DNA of 64,000 nucleotides from Ureibacillus xyleni (GCF_900217795.1 NZ_OBMQ01000005.1:62001-126000); one strand, 5' to 3'; shown: positions 44,022 through 52,772, counted from the first letter of the stretch. The notes: generated from the sequence alone by a model not told the origin. Program-made: numbers and translations.

Positions 44022-45077
44022 TTACTTTCTAATGATTGTTATCCGTTCATCGAGGAAAGTTTCTGAAATATCGTTCGTGAGTGTTGATTTAAAATATTGA
44101 AGTAGTAACTTCGACGTTAATTTCAATTCCTTTTTCGGATTAACTTTATCTCTTATAGATAGATAAGGACTATAAAAATAAACATCGGTAAAATTCATGT
44201 GGGTAGCTCCGTCAATCGTTGCGAAATATTCTTCATGATTTCCCATGTGAAATGTAAGAAGAGGTTTCCCGCTCTTGTCGGAATTTATTGAAACTCCTGA
44301 TTTAATATTGGCTCTATGGAACAGAGTCGGATAGTTGGCAATAGAATGAGCAATCACCCCGATATTTTGTAAATCTAAATGAAATGGAGATTTTCCATTC
44401 AATGAGGATAGGTATTCAACAATTTGTTTTGTATCTTGATTTTCGGTTACGACAACAATAAATCCATGGCTTGCTAGCTCTTCTCCAATGCCAGTGAAAT
44501 AAGAATCACTTAAATCGTGGGAAAGAATAATAACTGGGAAGCCATCATTATTACTTGCTACGGGGGTACCAAATACCGAATTTGCTTTCACCTTTTCCAG
44601 ATGGGATTGAAAAAAAGGGGAAAGATCCTTTATCTCTTTAAAAGACAAATACGATGCTTTTTCTTCTCCAGATGCTAATGTGGGGTACCAAATTTTCATT
44701 GTTTCACCACTTAAACTCTCATGAACAACTCCTGTTTCAAAATTTCCTGTTGGTTTTGGTAGTTGGAAAATTGGCAAAAGAATTGGGAGAAGAATGGACA
44801 ATGGTATCCAACAAACTAAAAATGATACGTAGAAATGACTCGAACGTTTTCTGATAAGTAGGTTCCTTTTAGAAATAAGGAAAATGATGAATACACCTAA
44901 AAGATAGGAAGGAACCATTTGCCACCGAAAGCCTTCAAAGAAAATTTGAATGAAAGCTAAAGCGACGATAAAAACAAATATCTTGTAAATCACCTTCTTA
45001 TTCTCTTTAGGAATTATAAATAATGAAATTGCAATTAATGTGATTGCAGATATATAAGATAATTCCAATATCCTCAT
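44022..45077 (-). CDS. Membrane-anchored alpha/beta hydrolase-like protein with altered nucleophile elbow
   Basis: The ATG at 45077 follows AGAGGG; 351 residues. Residues 1-105 have about four membrane helices, then a linker and a domain like that of the hydrolase at 31376. The expected GHSxGG elbow reads AHSIANY (Ser245), so the two small glycines are lost. His is kept in GATHMNFTD, and the acid position is uncertain (SINSDKSG). Activity may be reduced or changed. Copy C of the 41-bp motif is 47 bp upstream, so it should be co-regulated with the CPBP operons. Confidence 0.8.
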   Translation of the reverse strand: MRILELSYISAITLIAISLFIIPKENKKVIYKIFVFIVALAFIQIFFEGFRWQMVPSYLLGVFIIFLISKRNLLIRKRSSHFYVSFLVCWIPLSILLPILLPIFQLPKPTGNFETGVVHESLSGETMKIWYPTLASGEEKASYLSFKEIKDLSPFFQSHLEKVKANSVFGTPVASNNDGFPVIILSHDLSDSYFTGIGEELASHGFIVVVTENQDTKQIVEYLSSLNGKSPFHLDLQNIGVIAHSIANYPTLFHRANIKSGVSINSDKSGKPLLTFHMGNHEEYFATIDGATHMNFTDVYFYSPYLSIRDKVNPKKELKLTSKLLLQYFKSTLTNDISETFLDERITIIRK

Positions 45078-45124
45078 TCGTATCCCTCTTTCTCATCCTT
45101 TCAAAATTAGTGTAATCTTTGAAG

Positions 45125-45165
45125 GTCATATACATGGAGTGAGGGGAGTAATAAAAATAGTCATA
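45125..45165 (-). promoter_or_regulatory. 41-bp shared regulatory motif, copy C
   Basis: It reads GTCA-N9-AGTGAGGGGAGTAAT-N7-GTCATA on the plus strand. Spacing of all blocks equals that in copies A and B. It lies upstream of the hydrolase-like gene at 44022-45077. Confidence 0.65.
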
Positions 45166-45344
45166 AAGAGATTCTCGAGGCGTTTCAAAATTGTTTATCA
45201 AACGTAAAACTGCCTTTCATAACAAGCGTTATATTACTAAATTAATTATCATCTAGTGTTTTAATGAATTACCGTAGTAACTAGGAGAGATGACTTATAT
45301 TCAATAAACTTTATTAGAGTTATTTAATAAAGGGAGTTGTGTTT

Positions 45345-46070
45345 ATGGAGGAGCAGTTATCAACAAAAAGTATTTTAAATCTTTACCTTATGCCGGGGGT
45401 TTTCATGACGGCAGGGTATATTGTTTTAGGAGGTTATTTTTTCACACAAGGGTATCCAGTTCTCTTAGCATTGCTTCTTACTATTCCATTTGTGTTTTTG
45501 CCCACATTTATTATTCACTTTTGTAGGTTAGCCAAAAGGCAGAATGGAAGGTTGTCTTTTAAGGGGGTCATTCTATATAGAGAGAAGTTGTCCTTTTTTC
45601 AAATCATCTCTTATAGTTTATTAACAGTCATTTTAATATTAATATTTTTTGCAATCGGTTCTCCCATTGATGCATTTCTTACAGAGAACTTATGGAGCAA
45701 AATCCTGCCAGAGTGGTTTCTAAACAAAGATGATATTTCTTCATTTTCACCTATCTTTATAGTATTAATACTTATATTAAATCTTGTTTTTAATAGTTTA
45801 ATAGGACCTATTGTAGAAGAGCTTTATTTTAGAGGTTACGTATTACCAAGGCATGAACATCTAGGTATTTGGTCCCCAATTATCAATGCAGTTTTATTTG
45901 GTCTATATCATTTTTGGCAACCTTATATTTATGGATCTGTCATATTAGGGCTCATCCCATTAACATTTATTGCTTGGAAAAAAAAGAATATTTATATCGC
46001 AATTATCGCTCACTGTACCTTTAATTTAATTGGATTTTTTATGCTATTAAAATCAATTTCACCCTTTTGA
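45345..46070 (+). CDS. CPBP-family intramembrane metalloprotease (third copy)
   Basis: AAGGGAG is spaced for the ATG at 45345 rather than the GTG at 45339; 241 residues. There are about seven membrane helices. Motifs are VEELYFRGYVLPRH (EExxxR), FGLYHFWQP and IIAHCTFNLIG (HxxxN). It is more divergent from the other two copies than they are from each other and resembles plain CPBP glutamic proteases. It lies divergent from the hydrolase-like gene. No 41-bp motif is in the orientation that would serve it. Confidence 0.88.
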   Translation: MEEQLSTKSILNLYLMPGVFMTAGYIVLGGYFFTQGYPVLLALLLTIPFVFLPTFIIHFCRLAKRQNGRLSFKGVILYREKLSFFQIISYSLLTVILILIFFAIGSPIDAFLTENLWSKILPEWFLNKDDISSFSPIFIVLILILNLVFNSLIGPIVEELYFRGYVLPRHEHLGIWSPIINAVLFGLYHFWQPYIYGSVILGLIPLTFIAWKKKNIYIAIIAHCTFNLIGFFMLLKSISPF

Positions 46071-46112
46071 AGTATATTCGAAAATGTAATTATTAATGGA
46101 AAAGTAGAAAAT

Positions 46113-46156
46113 GAAAACGCAAGAATGTGGATTTACCAGCATTCTTGCGCTTTTAT
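46113..46156. terminator. Bidirectional terminator between CPBP and hydrolase genes
   Basis: GCAAGAATG / CATTCTTGC with a 12-nt loop, preceded by AAAA and followed by a TTTTATTTT tract. Confidence 0.85.
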
Positions 46157-46172
46157 TTTGGCTATATACTAC

Positions 46173-47273
46173 TTAAAATTCTTTCAAAGATATCTCTTTT
46201 AACTTTGTAAAAATCAATTCAAGATCATTTCCATTTGGATAGTGGGCAGATTGTTCTAAAGTAATAATTTCTTTTCCTGCGGGTGCTATAAGACTTTCTG
46301 TGTATTCCTTTGTCAGCTCGTAGTTTGTAATTTTATCATGCTTACCTTGGAAAATATAAACGGGCACTTGTAATTCACGGACTTCCTCTACTAGGTTCAA
46401 TTGTTTCATTTCTTTTTGTAAGTCTTTTGCTTTAAATAAACTAAAAGTTGCACCGGAAATCATCGCTTTATATAAATCTATTAAAGTATAATCTGGAGAT
46501 ATTAAGGAGGGTGCAATCAATCCATAAATACTTGCTTTCTCCACAAATTGATCACTATAATTGTCTCCGCCATATTTGGAGATGTATTTTGAAAGCATTT
46601 TGTCTTTTTCGTCAAAATACGGAGGCTCCTCAAGGCTTTCCATATCATTTAGCATTTTTTCATTCTTTTCCGAAGAGGCAATTTCGGTCAGCCATTCTTT
46701 CGCTCGTTTTTGGTTTTCTACATCATTCACAAACTGGGAGATCCCAATATATGCATGAACCTTCGTAGGGTAACTTTGACTATATTTCGTTCCTATAATT
46801 GACCCCCATGATACACCTGCAATGATGACATTCTCTCTATCAAATCTTTCTAGTAAATAATCAACTATAACATCTGTATCTTTTACAAATTGCTCAATGT
46901 TCATGCTATCTAATGGAATATCCTTGTGATAGCTTTTGCCAGAACCCCTCTGATCATAATAGACGGCAATAAAATCTTCTGTTATTTGTGGGAAAGCACC
47001 TCGAGCACTCACTCCAAAGGGAAATGGTTGACCAGGTCCGCCATGTAAAAACAAAATGATTGGTTTTTCTTTCTTCTTGCCTTCTAATAATAAATATTGT
47101 TTCGTACCATTCACTTCGAGTTCAACTAATTCGCTTAAACCACCATTGGCTTCTAACTTGTTCCCTTCCTTTGCAATTAAATACTGATTAACTGCTCGTA
47201 TAGCAAGAAGTAAGACAACTAAAACCAATACTAATATGCAGACTACTTTTAATAACTTTAATGTAAAAACCAT
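46173..47273 (-). CDS. Membrane-anchored proline-iminopeptidase-like alpha/beta hydrolase
   Basis: The 366-residue protein has one N-terminal membrane helix (residues 8-28). HGGPG at 77-81 and DQRGSGKS at 107-114 are signatures of the S33 (proline iminopeptidase) family; nucleophile Ser155 lies in GVSWGS, the acid is probably in FQGKHDKIT, and His is in SAHYPNG. S33 enzymes cut N-terminal proline or hydrolyse small esters and amides; with the anchor it should act outside. It lies 96 bp downstream of the second two-component system. Confidence 0.9.
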   Translation of the reverse strand: MVFTLKLLKVVCILVLVLVVLLLAIRAVNQYLIAKEGNKLEANGGLSELVELEVNGTKQYLLLEGKKKEKPIILFLHGGPGQPFPFGVSARGAFPQITEDFIAVYYDQRGSGKSYHKDIPLDSMNIEQFVKDTDVIVDYLLERFDRENVIIAGVSWGSIIGTKYSQSYPTKVHAYIGISQFVNDVENQKRAKEWLTEIASSEKNEKMLNDMESLEEPPYFDEKDKMLSKYISKYGGDNYSDQFVEKASIYGLIAPSLISPDYTLIDLYKAMISGATFSLFKAKDLQKEMKQLNLVEEVRELQVPVYIFQGKHDKITNYELTKEYTESLIAPAGKEIITLEQSAHYPNGNDLELIFTKLKEISLKEF

Positions 47274-47369
47274 CCCTTGATTTCCCCTCGTATTTTCTTA
47301 CTACTATTAACGTTTGTAGATGGTAAATGATGGCAACAATTTAATGTAAGATAAGGAAAAAACCAATCA

Positions 47370-48005
47370 TCACTCTTCTTGCATTTTCTTTAACGCACTA
47401 GTGCGATCACTAACCTCTAACTTTGCATATATTTTTGAAATATAGTTTTTAACTGTTCCCTCTGTCAAAAATAATCTCTCTGATATAGCCCTATTACTTA
47501 ATCCGTTTGCTATCAATTGTAAAATTTGCCCTTCCCGTTCAGACAATCCGAATTTTCGATAGAGCGATTCGTCTTTTGTTTCATTTGGAATGCTTGAAAG
47601 TAGCTGCCTTGCTAACTGTTGTGGGATAAGCATTTCACCACGGGACACAAGTCGAATACTAGAGGCAAGATCTTTTGGATGAATTGCTTTTAATAAATAC
47701 CCTTCTGCTCCGTAACTAAGGGCAGTTTTAACATAATCGACCTCTTGAAATGTTGTTAAAATAATTACTTGGATATTTGGCCATTTGGACTTTATTTGTT
47801 TGGTTGCTTCAATTCCATTCATAACAGGCATATTAATATCCATCAAAATAACATCTGGCTGATGAGATTCACATAGAAGGATAGCTTCTTCACCATTACT
47901 TGCTACTCCCACCAAATCCAAATCTTCTTCCATGCTCAATACTATTTTTAAACTTTCTCTAATTAATTCTTGGTCATCAACTAATAGTAGTTTTATTTTG
48001 TTCAT
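47370..48005 (-). CDS. NarL/FixJ-family response regulator (second copy)
   Basis: The ATG at 48005 follows AAAGGAG inside the kinase gene; 211 residues. The receiver domain has Asp10-Asp11, phospho-acceptor Asp56 (ILMDINMP), Thr in ILTTFQE and Lys in LLKAIHP. The LuxR-type DNA-binding domain contains LSEREGQILQLIANGLS and LTEGTVKNYISKIYAKL. It is a clear paralogue of the regulator at 24638-25288, with near-identical blocks throughout, so the two may bind overlapping DNA sites. Confidence 0.94.
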   Translation of the reverse strand: MNKIKLLLVDDQELIRESLKIVLSMEEDLDLVGVASNGEEAILLCESHQPDVILMDINMPVMNGIEATKQIKSKWPNIQVIILTTFQEVDYVKTALSYGAEGYLLKAIHPKDLASSIRLVSRGEMLIPQQLARQLLSSIPNETKDESLYRKFGLSEREGQILQLIANGLSNRAISERLFLTEGTVKNYISKIYAKLEVSDRTSALKKMQEE

Positions 48006-49188
48006 TATAAACTCCTTTCGAAGGGATCATGCAGGTGATGGTTGTACCAACATTTTTTTCTGATTGAATAATTAAATCCCCACCTAATTGGGATAAACGT
48101 TCTTTCATTGTCTGTAACCCAAACCCAATTTTTAATTCTTCAAATCCTTTCCCATTATCTTTTATTTCGAGCATTACTGACTCTGGATGAAAAGTGAGGT
48201 TAATAGCTATGTTTGTTGCTTCACCATGTCTTTTGGCATTTGTTAAGGCCTCTTGTAAACAACGATTAAGTGTCATTTCTATTGCTCTTGTTACTGAATA
48301 TTGTGTACCTAATAATTCAATCGTTACTTCTGTATTTGTATATTCGGAAAACTCTCTCGCTAATTTTTCTAGTTTGTTCGAGATTGAGAGCTGATCATCT
48401 TCGGCCATGTTATGAATTTGTTGCCGAACTTGAGTGAGCCCATTTTTTGTAACTTCTCTTAATATCGTTAACCTTTCTTTTGCATCATTCGGTGAAATAT
48501 CGATTAAGTACATGACCGCATCCATACCAACAATAACAGAGGTAAAGGTGTGACCAATCGTATCATGTAATTCACCAGCTATACGATTTCGTTCTGCAGC
48601 TAAAGTTAGTTCTTCTACTTTTTTAGAATATTGTTCAAGTACTTTATTTTGAGATTGAATCAATGCAGTTTTGCTTTGATTTTCTTCCAATAGGAGTCTC
48701 ATTTTACTTTGAGTTGTAAGAAAATGATTAAAAATATAACCGAAAGTAAATAACATAAAAACAATAAGGGTATAATTGATAATCTTATAAAAATCAGGCT
48801 CTTGGTAATAATTAAAGCAAGACAATAAAAGTAATGTAATGGGACCAAAGATAAGTGTACGTCTCCGCCCAATAAAGCCGATTATCAATGCTGGCATAAA
48901 TAAGAAAGAAATCCCGATTGGCTCTTGTAAATAAAATAAAAAGTATAGATGAAAACTTCCAACTAACATAAATTCGGTAATTGAGAATAAAACATCGTTA
49001 ATATATCTAGGACGCCAAAAGAGGTGGGGGATGATGATACATAATGCAAACCATAAATAGAAGAAATAATTGTTTGAACCAATTAAATCAGGATTATTTA
49101 AAAAATAGAAAATTCCGCAACCGTAATAGATAAAGCGTATTGTAGCTAAAATATAATCTATCCATATCCAGCTTCTGCTTGTATTCAT
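47977..49188 (-). CDS. Membrane sensor histidine kinase (second copy)
   Basis: AAGGATG is well spaced for the ATG at 49188, which aligns with the start of the paralogue at 23450; 403 residues. Residues 8-155 hold about five membrane helices with short loops. The HisKA_3 box IAGELHDTIGHTFTSV carries His208. The ATPase domain has N box EALTNAKRHG and G box GFGLQTMKERL. The stop overlaps the response-regulator start by 29 bp. A membrane-stress or peptide sensor is likely, by analogy with LiaS/DesK types. Confidence 0.93.
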   Translation of the reverse strand: MNTSRSWIWIDYILATIRFIYYGCGIFYFLNNPDLIGSNNYFFYLWFALCIIIPHLFWRPRYINDVLFSITEFMLVGSFHLYFLFYLQEPIGISFLFMPALIIGFIGRRRTLIFGPITLLLLSCFNYYQEPDFYKIINYTLIVFMLFTFGYIFNHFLTTQSKMRLLLEENQSKTALIQSQNKVLEQYSKKVEELTLAAERNRIAGELHDTIGHTFTSVIVGMDAVMYLIDISPNDAKERLTILREVTKNGLTQVRQQIHNMAEDDQLSISNKLEKLAREFSEYTNTEVTIELLGTQYSVTRAIEMTLNRCLQEALTNAKRHGEATNIAINLTFHPESVMLEIKDNGKGFEELKIGFGLQTMKERLSQLGGDLIIQSEKNVGTTITCMIPSKGVYNEQNKTTIS

Positions 49189-49756
49189 ATTATTCATCCT
49201 TAACATATTTGAATTTTTATTTAATTTTAACAAAATTAACCATATTGAGGAATTATATGTTTTATGGACTATATTTTTTGGCATATAAAGTTCTTCTCCA
49301 ACATGTCTTATGTATCAAATTTGAACAGAAAATGGCCCTTATTGGAATGAGATATACTACATATTCGAATTACTATGTCACAAATTAATTGTCATTTTTA
49401 ATTAAACAATACTGTAAAAGGTATGATATTTTCTCTTACCTGTATATCTTTGGATATAGGTGTAAATAATGATGGCTTAAAATTTAGATTTTTAATGGTA
49501 TAATAGTTGACGTTAAGAAACTTACTTTTAATTTTCTTGTTTTTTTAATGTATTTTTATGAAGTGTCTTTTGACTAGCATTTTAAAGCTAATATCATATA
49601 ATAGTAGATATTTCAATCTATAAATATTAGTGTTATACTAAATTGAAGATTTAATAGATACAGAAAAGGTGTGTTCTAGGACAGTCGACTTTTGAAACAC
49701 CTAAGGAGAGCGCCTACATCTTTTTTGCAAATATAGGGGAGATAAGGAAGGTTATT
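49189..49756. other. Long AT-rich intergenic region upstream of mqo
   Basis: The left part holds the promoter of the second two-component operon. On the right, AGGTGTGTT (49667-49675) can pair with AAACACCT (49695-49702) in what would be the mqo leader, followed by AAGGAGAGCGCCT and a T run, which may be an attenuator. A 69-codon frame at 49179-49388 lacks a ribosome-binding site and is not accepted. Confidence 0.4.
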
Positions 49757-51283
49757 ATGAGTAACAGACATGAACAAACAGACGTTATCTTAATCGGTGC
49801 TGGGATTATGAGTGCGACTTTGGGAACGTTACTGAAAGAATTAGTACCAGAATGGGAAATTAAAGTGTTTGAAAAGCTCGAAAAAGCTGGAGAGGAAAGC
49901 TCTAACGAATGGAATAATGCAGGTACTGGTCACTCTGCATTATGTGAGCTGAACTATACTGTTGAGAAACCAGACGGCTCTGTAGATATTAGCAAAGCTA
50001 TTAAAATCAATGAACAGTTCCAACTTTCTAGACAATTCTGGGCATATCTTGTTGAAAAAGGATTAATTCGCAATCCACAAGATTTCATTATGCCACTACC
50101 TCATTTAAGTTATGTACATGGGGAAGATAATGTTAAATTCTTAAAAAACCGTTTTGAAGCAATGTCAAAAAGTCATTTATTCGAAGGTATGGAATTCTCT
50201 GATGATCCAGAGAAATTAACTGAATGGCTTCCACTTATGATGAAAGAGCGCGTATTCAACGAGCCATTAGCAGCTACAAAAATTGACTCTGGTACGGATG
50301 TAAACTTCGGTGCATTAACACGTATGCTTATTGACAACTTAGCACAACAAGAAGTTGAAGTGAGCTACAAACATAGTGTTCATAGCTTAAAACGTACAAA
50401 CGATGGCCAATGGGAAGTTGCGGTGCACGACCTTGATGGCTGTAAAATGAAATATTATAAAGCGAAATTCGTCTTCCTAGGTGCTGGTGGAGGAAGCTTA
50501 GAATTACTACAAAAATCTGGTATCCCTGAAGGAAAACATATTGGTGGATTCCCTGTAAGTGGATTATTCCTAGTATGTAAAAACCAAGAAATCGTAGAAC
50601 AACATCATGCAAAAGTTTACGGTAAAGCTGCAGTTGGTGCTCCACCAATGTCAGTTCCTCACCTTGATACTAGATATATTGATAACAAAAAATCATTACT
50701 ATTCGGACCATTTGCTGGATTCTCACCTAAGTTCTTAAAAACTGGTTCATATATGGATTTATTTGCATCAATCAAACCGCATAACCTTACAACGTTGTTA
50801 GCAGCAGGTGTTAAAGAAATGTCTTTAACAAAATATTTAATCCAACAACTGATGCTTTCAAAAGAGCAACGTATTGAAGAATTACGTGAGTTTATTCCAA
50901 ATGCTAAATCAGAGGATTGGGATATCGTAATTGCTGGCCAACGTGTACAAGTTATTAAAGACACTGAATCAGGAAAAGGAACTCTACAATTTGGTACTGA
51001 AGTTGTAAGTGCTTCTGACGGTTCAATCGCAGCATTACTAGGAGCGTCACCAGGAGCTTCTACAGCTGTTCACGTAATGCTTGAAGTAATGAAAAAATGT
51101 TTCCCTCAAGAAATGAAAAGCTGGGAACCAAAAATTAAACAAATGATCCCATCATATGGTGTTTCATTAGTAGAAAATCCAAAACTTTTCAAAGAGCTTC
51201 TTGACTCAACTGCGAAATCTCTTGGTTTAGACAAAGATCAAGAAACTTCTAAAGAAGAAGAAAAAGTATTAGAAACAGTTTAA
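49757..51283 (+). CDS. mqo: Malate:quinone oxidoreductase
   Basis: The ATG at 49757 follows AAGGAAGG; 508 residues, the usual Mqo length. The N terminus [17 protein letters not shown] is the FAD-binding Rossmann fold, followed by the Mqo-specific ERxE-like block [20 protein letters not shown]. Near the C terminus [25 protein letters not shown] is another family hallmark. This peripheral membrane enzyme oxidises malate to oxaloacetate and passes electrons to menaquinone. The last 20 residues are acidic and lysine-rich. Single-gene unit with its own terminator. Confidence 0.95.
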   Translation: MSNRHEQTDVILIGAGIMSATLGTLLKELVPEWEIKVFEKLEKAGEESSNEWNNAGTGHSALCELNYTVEKPDGSVDISKAIKINEQFQLSRQFWAYLVEKGLIRNPQDFIMPLPHLSYVHGEDNVKFLKNRFEAMSKSHLFEGMEFSDDPEKLTEWLPLMMKERVFNEPLAATKIDSGTDVNFGALTRMLIDNLAQQEVEVSYKHSVHSLKRTNDGQWEVAVHDLDGCKMKYYKAKFVFLGAGGGSLELLQKSGIPEGKHIGGFPVSGLFLVCKNQEIVEQHHAKVYGKAAVGAPPMSVPHLDTRYIDNKKSLLFGPFAGFSPKFLKTGSYMDLFASIKPHNLTTLLAAGVKEMSLTKYLIQQLMLSKEQRIEELREFIPNAKSEDWDIVIAGQRVQVIKDTESGKGTLQFGTEVVSASDGSIAALLGASPGASTAVHVMLEVMKKCFPQEMKSWEPKIKQMIPSYGVSLVENPKLFKELLDSTAKSLGLDKDQETSKEEEKVLETV

Positions 51284-51291
51284 TGTAAATT

Positions 51292-51330
51292 AAGAACCTT
51301 TAATCGAAACTTGGTTAAGGGTTCTTTTTT
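51292..51330 (+). terminator. Intrinsic terminator of mqo
   Basis: AAGAACCTTTAA / TTAAGGGTTCTT with one mismatch, an 11-nt loop and a following TTTT run. Confidence 0.85.
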
Positions 51331-51451
51331 ATATAATACTCTAGAATTATAAATGTAATGTTAATTCTCAGTAAAAAATGATAAGCTGTTTGACGTTTAT
51401 AATAATTTACTATATTATTATTTGAGTAAAAGAATGCCCGGACTTGAACGG

Positions 51452-51492
51452 GAGAGGTTCATAGCTGTAAACCCTCTATAAAAAACTATGGA
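51452..51492 (+). ncRNA. Class I preQ1 riboswitch aptamer, queF leader
   Basis: The aptamer reads GAGAGGTTC, then ATAGCTGTAAACCC, then TCTATAAAAAACTATGG. P1 is AGAGG with CCTCT. The pseudoknot pairs CATAG in the loop with CTATG in the A-rich tail; the same positions in the second copy downstream read CTTAG and CTAAG, a compensatory change that supports the structure. A terminator follows at 51507-51535. Confidence 0.93.
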
Positions 51493-51506
51493 AACATGTC
51501 TATTAC

Positions 51507-51535
51507 GCCATGTCCATAATGGATGTGGCTTTTTA
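51507..51535 (+). terminator. Riboswitch-controlled terminator in the queF leader
   Basis: GCCATGTCCAT / ATGGATGTGGC with a small loop is followed by TTTTTAT. TATGG at 51487-51491 of the aptamer can instead pair with CCATA at 51514-51518, which would break both the pseudoknot and this terminator, as expected for a preQ1-induced off switch. Confidence 0.75.
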
Positions 51536-51567
51536 TATGTTTTTTCATATTTTTATTAGATGATTTG

Positions 51568-51615
51568 AAGCCTCTCTTACAAGTGTTGGGAAACATCATT
51601 AAGGGAGGCTTTTTT
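51568..51615 (+). terminator. Second terminator-like hairpin masking the queF ribosome-binding site
   Basis: AAGCCTCTCTT / AAGGGAGGCTT is an 11-bp stem with one mismatch followed by TTTTT immediately before the ATG. The 3' arm is the queF Shine-Dalgarno sequence, so the hairpin could both stop transcription and block translation. Confidence 0.7.
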
Positions 51616-52116
51616 ATGTCTGGTAGAGGCCATGAAGAAGGATTAAAAGACTTAACATTACTAGGAAATCAAAATACAAAATATGCATTTAACTATGCAC
51701 CTGAAGTGTTGGAGGCAGTAGACAATCTTCATTCAAATCGCGACTACTTCGTTAAATTCAATTGTCCCGAGTTTACTAGCTTATGTCCATTAACAAATCA
51801 GCCGGACTTTGCAACAATGTATATTTCTTATATTCCTGATAAGAAAATCGTAGAAAGTAAATCTTTAAAACTTTATTTATTCAGTTTCCGTAATCACGGA
51901 GATTTCCACGAGGATTGCGTGAATATTATTATGAACGATTTAATAAAATTATTAGATTGTCGTTATATTGAAGTATGGGGGAAATTTACACCACGCGGAG
52001 GTATATCAATTGATCCATGGTGTAATTACGGAAGACCAGGAACGAAATATGAGGAAATGGCAAATTACCGTTTAATGAATCATGACCTTAATCCAGAAAA
52101 AATCGATAACCGTTAA
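51616..52116 (+). CDS. queF: NADPH-dependent 7-cyano-7-deazaguanine reductase
   Basis: The ATG at 51616 directly follows AAGGGAGGCTTTTTT; 166 residues, the size of the short (type I, tunnel-fold) QueF of Bacillus. The catalytic Cys57 and Asp64 lie in [14 protein letters not shown], and the QueF motif is [16 protein letters not shown]. It reduces preQ0 to preQ1 in queuosine synthesis. It is led by a preQ1 riboswitch and followed by a second one in front of a queuosine-precursor transporter, so both are shut down by the product of this enzyme. Confidence 0.97.
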   Translation: MSGRGHEEGLKDLTLLGNQNTKYAFNYAPEVLEAVDNLHSNRDYFVKFNCPEFTSLCPLTNQPDFATMYISYIPDKKIVESKSLKLYLFSFRNHGDFHEDCVNIIMNDLIKLLDCRYIEVWGKFTPRGGISIDPWCNYGRPGTKYEEMANYRLMNHDLNPEKIDNR

Positions 52117-52137
52117 TAAAGAATTCAACTTATAAAA

Positions 52138-52175
52138 AGAGGTTCTTAGCTGACCCTCTATAAAAAACTAAGGAG
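52138..52175 (+). ncRNA. Class I preQ1 riboswitch, translational type, transporter leader
   Basis: It reads AGAGGTTCTTAGCTGACC then CTCTATAAAAAACTAAGGAG. P1 is AGAGG/CCTCT and the pseudoknot pairs CTTAG with CTAAG. The pairing tail runs into the AAGGAG ribosome-binding site of the next gene, and no terminator follows, so ligand binding should hide the ribosome-binding site. Confidence 0.93.
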
Positions 52176-52183
52176 ATTAAAAC

Positions 52184-52723
52184 ATGAGAATTTTATTTTA
52201 CTTATTATCAATAGTCATTGCAAATGTAATAACTGCTGCATTTGCGCCGATGCAATTAGGCATCTTTATCGTACCAATGGGGACTCTTCTAGTTGGGGCA
52301 ACATTTATTTTTCGAGATCTTGTACAAAACAAGTATGGTCGAAAAAAGACATATTTGTTCATTTTGTCTGCTTTAGTTTTATCCGCAATTGTTTCATTTA
52401 TGTTGGGAGATACACTAATGATTGTTGCTGCTTCAGCTATTTCCTTTTTAATTTCCGAAACGGCTGATACAGAAATCTATTCTCGTCTAAAATTATCGAT
52501 GGCGTGGCGTGTGTTCTATAGTGGAATAATAGGTGGATTTCTAGATTCGTTAATATTCGTAATCATTGGTTTAAGTCCAATTGGAGCAGGTGTGTTACCT
52601 TGGGAAGCAATACCAGCTGCTATAGCAGGACAATTTATAGTGAAATCAATAATTCAGATGATTGGAGCTATTCTTTTAGGTCAAATTTATGGATTAAATG
52701 GGAAACAAGCCATTACTGAATAG
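52184..52723 (+). CDS. Queuosine precursor transporter (VUT/YhhQ family)
   Basis: The ATG at 52184 follows AAGGAG, which is part of the riboswitch; 179 residues. It has about six membrane helices. The pattern FRDLVQNKYGRKKTY after helix 2-3 and ISETADTEIYSRLK are marks of the VUT (YhhQ/QPTR) family, which imports preQ0, preQ1 or related queuosine precursors. Genetic linkage to queF and control by preQ1 support this role. Its neighbours lack queCDE, so the cell may depend partly on uptake, or those genes lie elsewhere. Confidence 0.94.
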   Translation: MRILFYLLSIVIANVITAAFAPMQLGIFIVPMGTLLVGATFIFRDLVQNKYGRKKTYLFILSALVLSAIVSFMLGDTLMIVAASAISFLISETADTEIYSRLKLSMAWRVFYSGIIGGFLDSLIFVIIGLSPIGAGVLPWEAIPAAIAGQFIVKSIIQMIGAILLGQIYGLNGKQAITE

Positions 52724-52729
52724 CAGTGA

Positions 52730-52759
52730 AAAAAGGATCATCCGTGGATGGTCCTTTTT
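52730..52759 (+). terminator. Intrinsic terminator of the queF/transporter operon
   Basis: AAAAAGGATCATCC / GGATGGTCCTTTTT with a 2-nt loop and one mismatch. Confidence 0.8.
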
Positions 52760-52772
52760 ACATGTGAATTGT

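Noticed and set aside
49179-49388. 69-codon plus-strand frame upstream of mqo
   Set aside because: It overlaps the start of the kinase gene on the other strand, has no ribosome-binding site and shows AT-rich non-coding composition.
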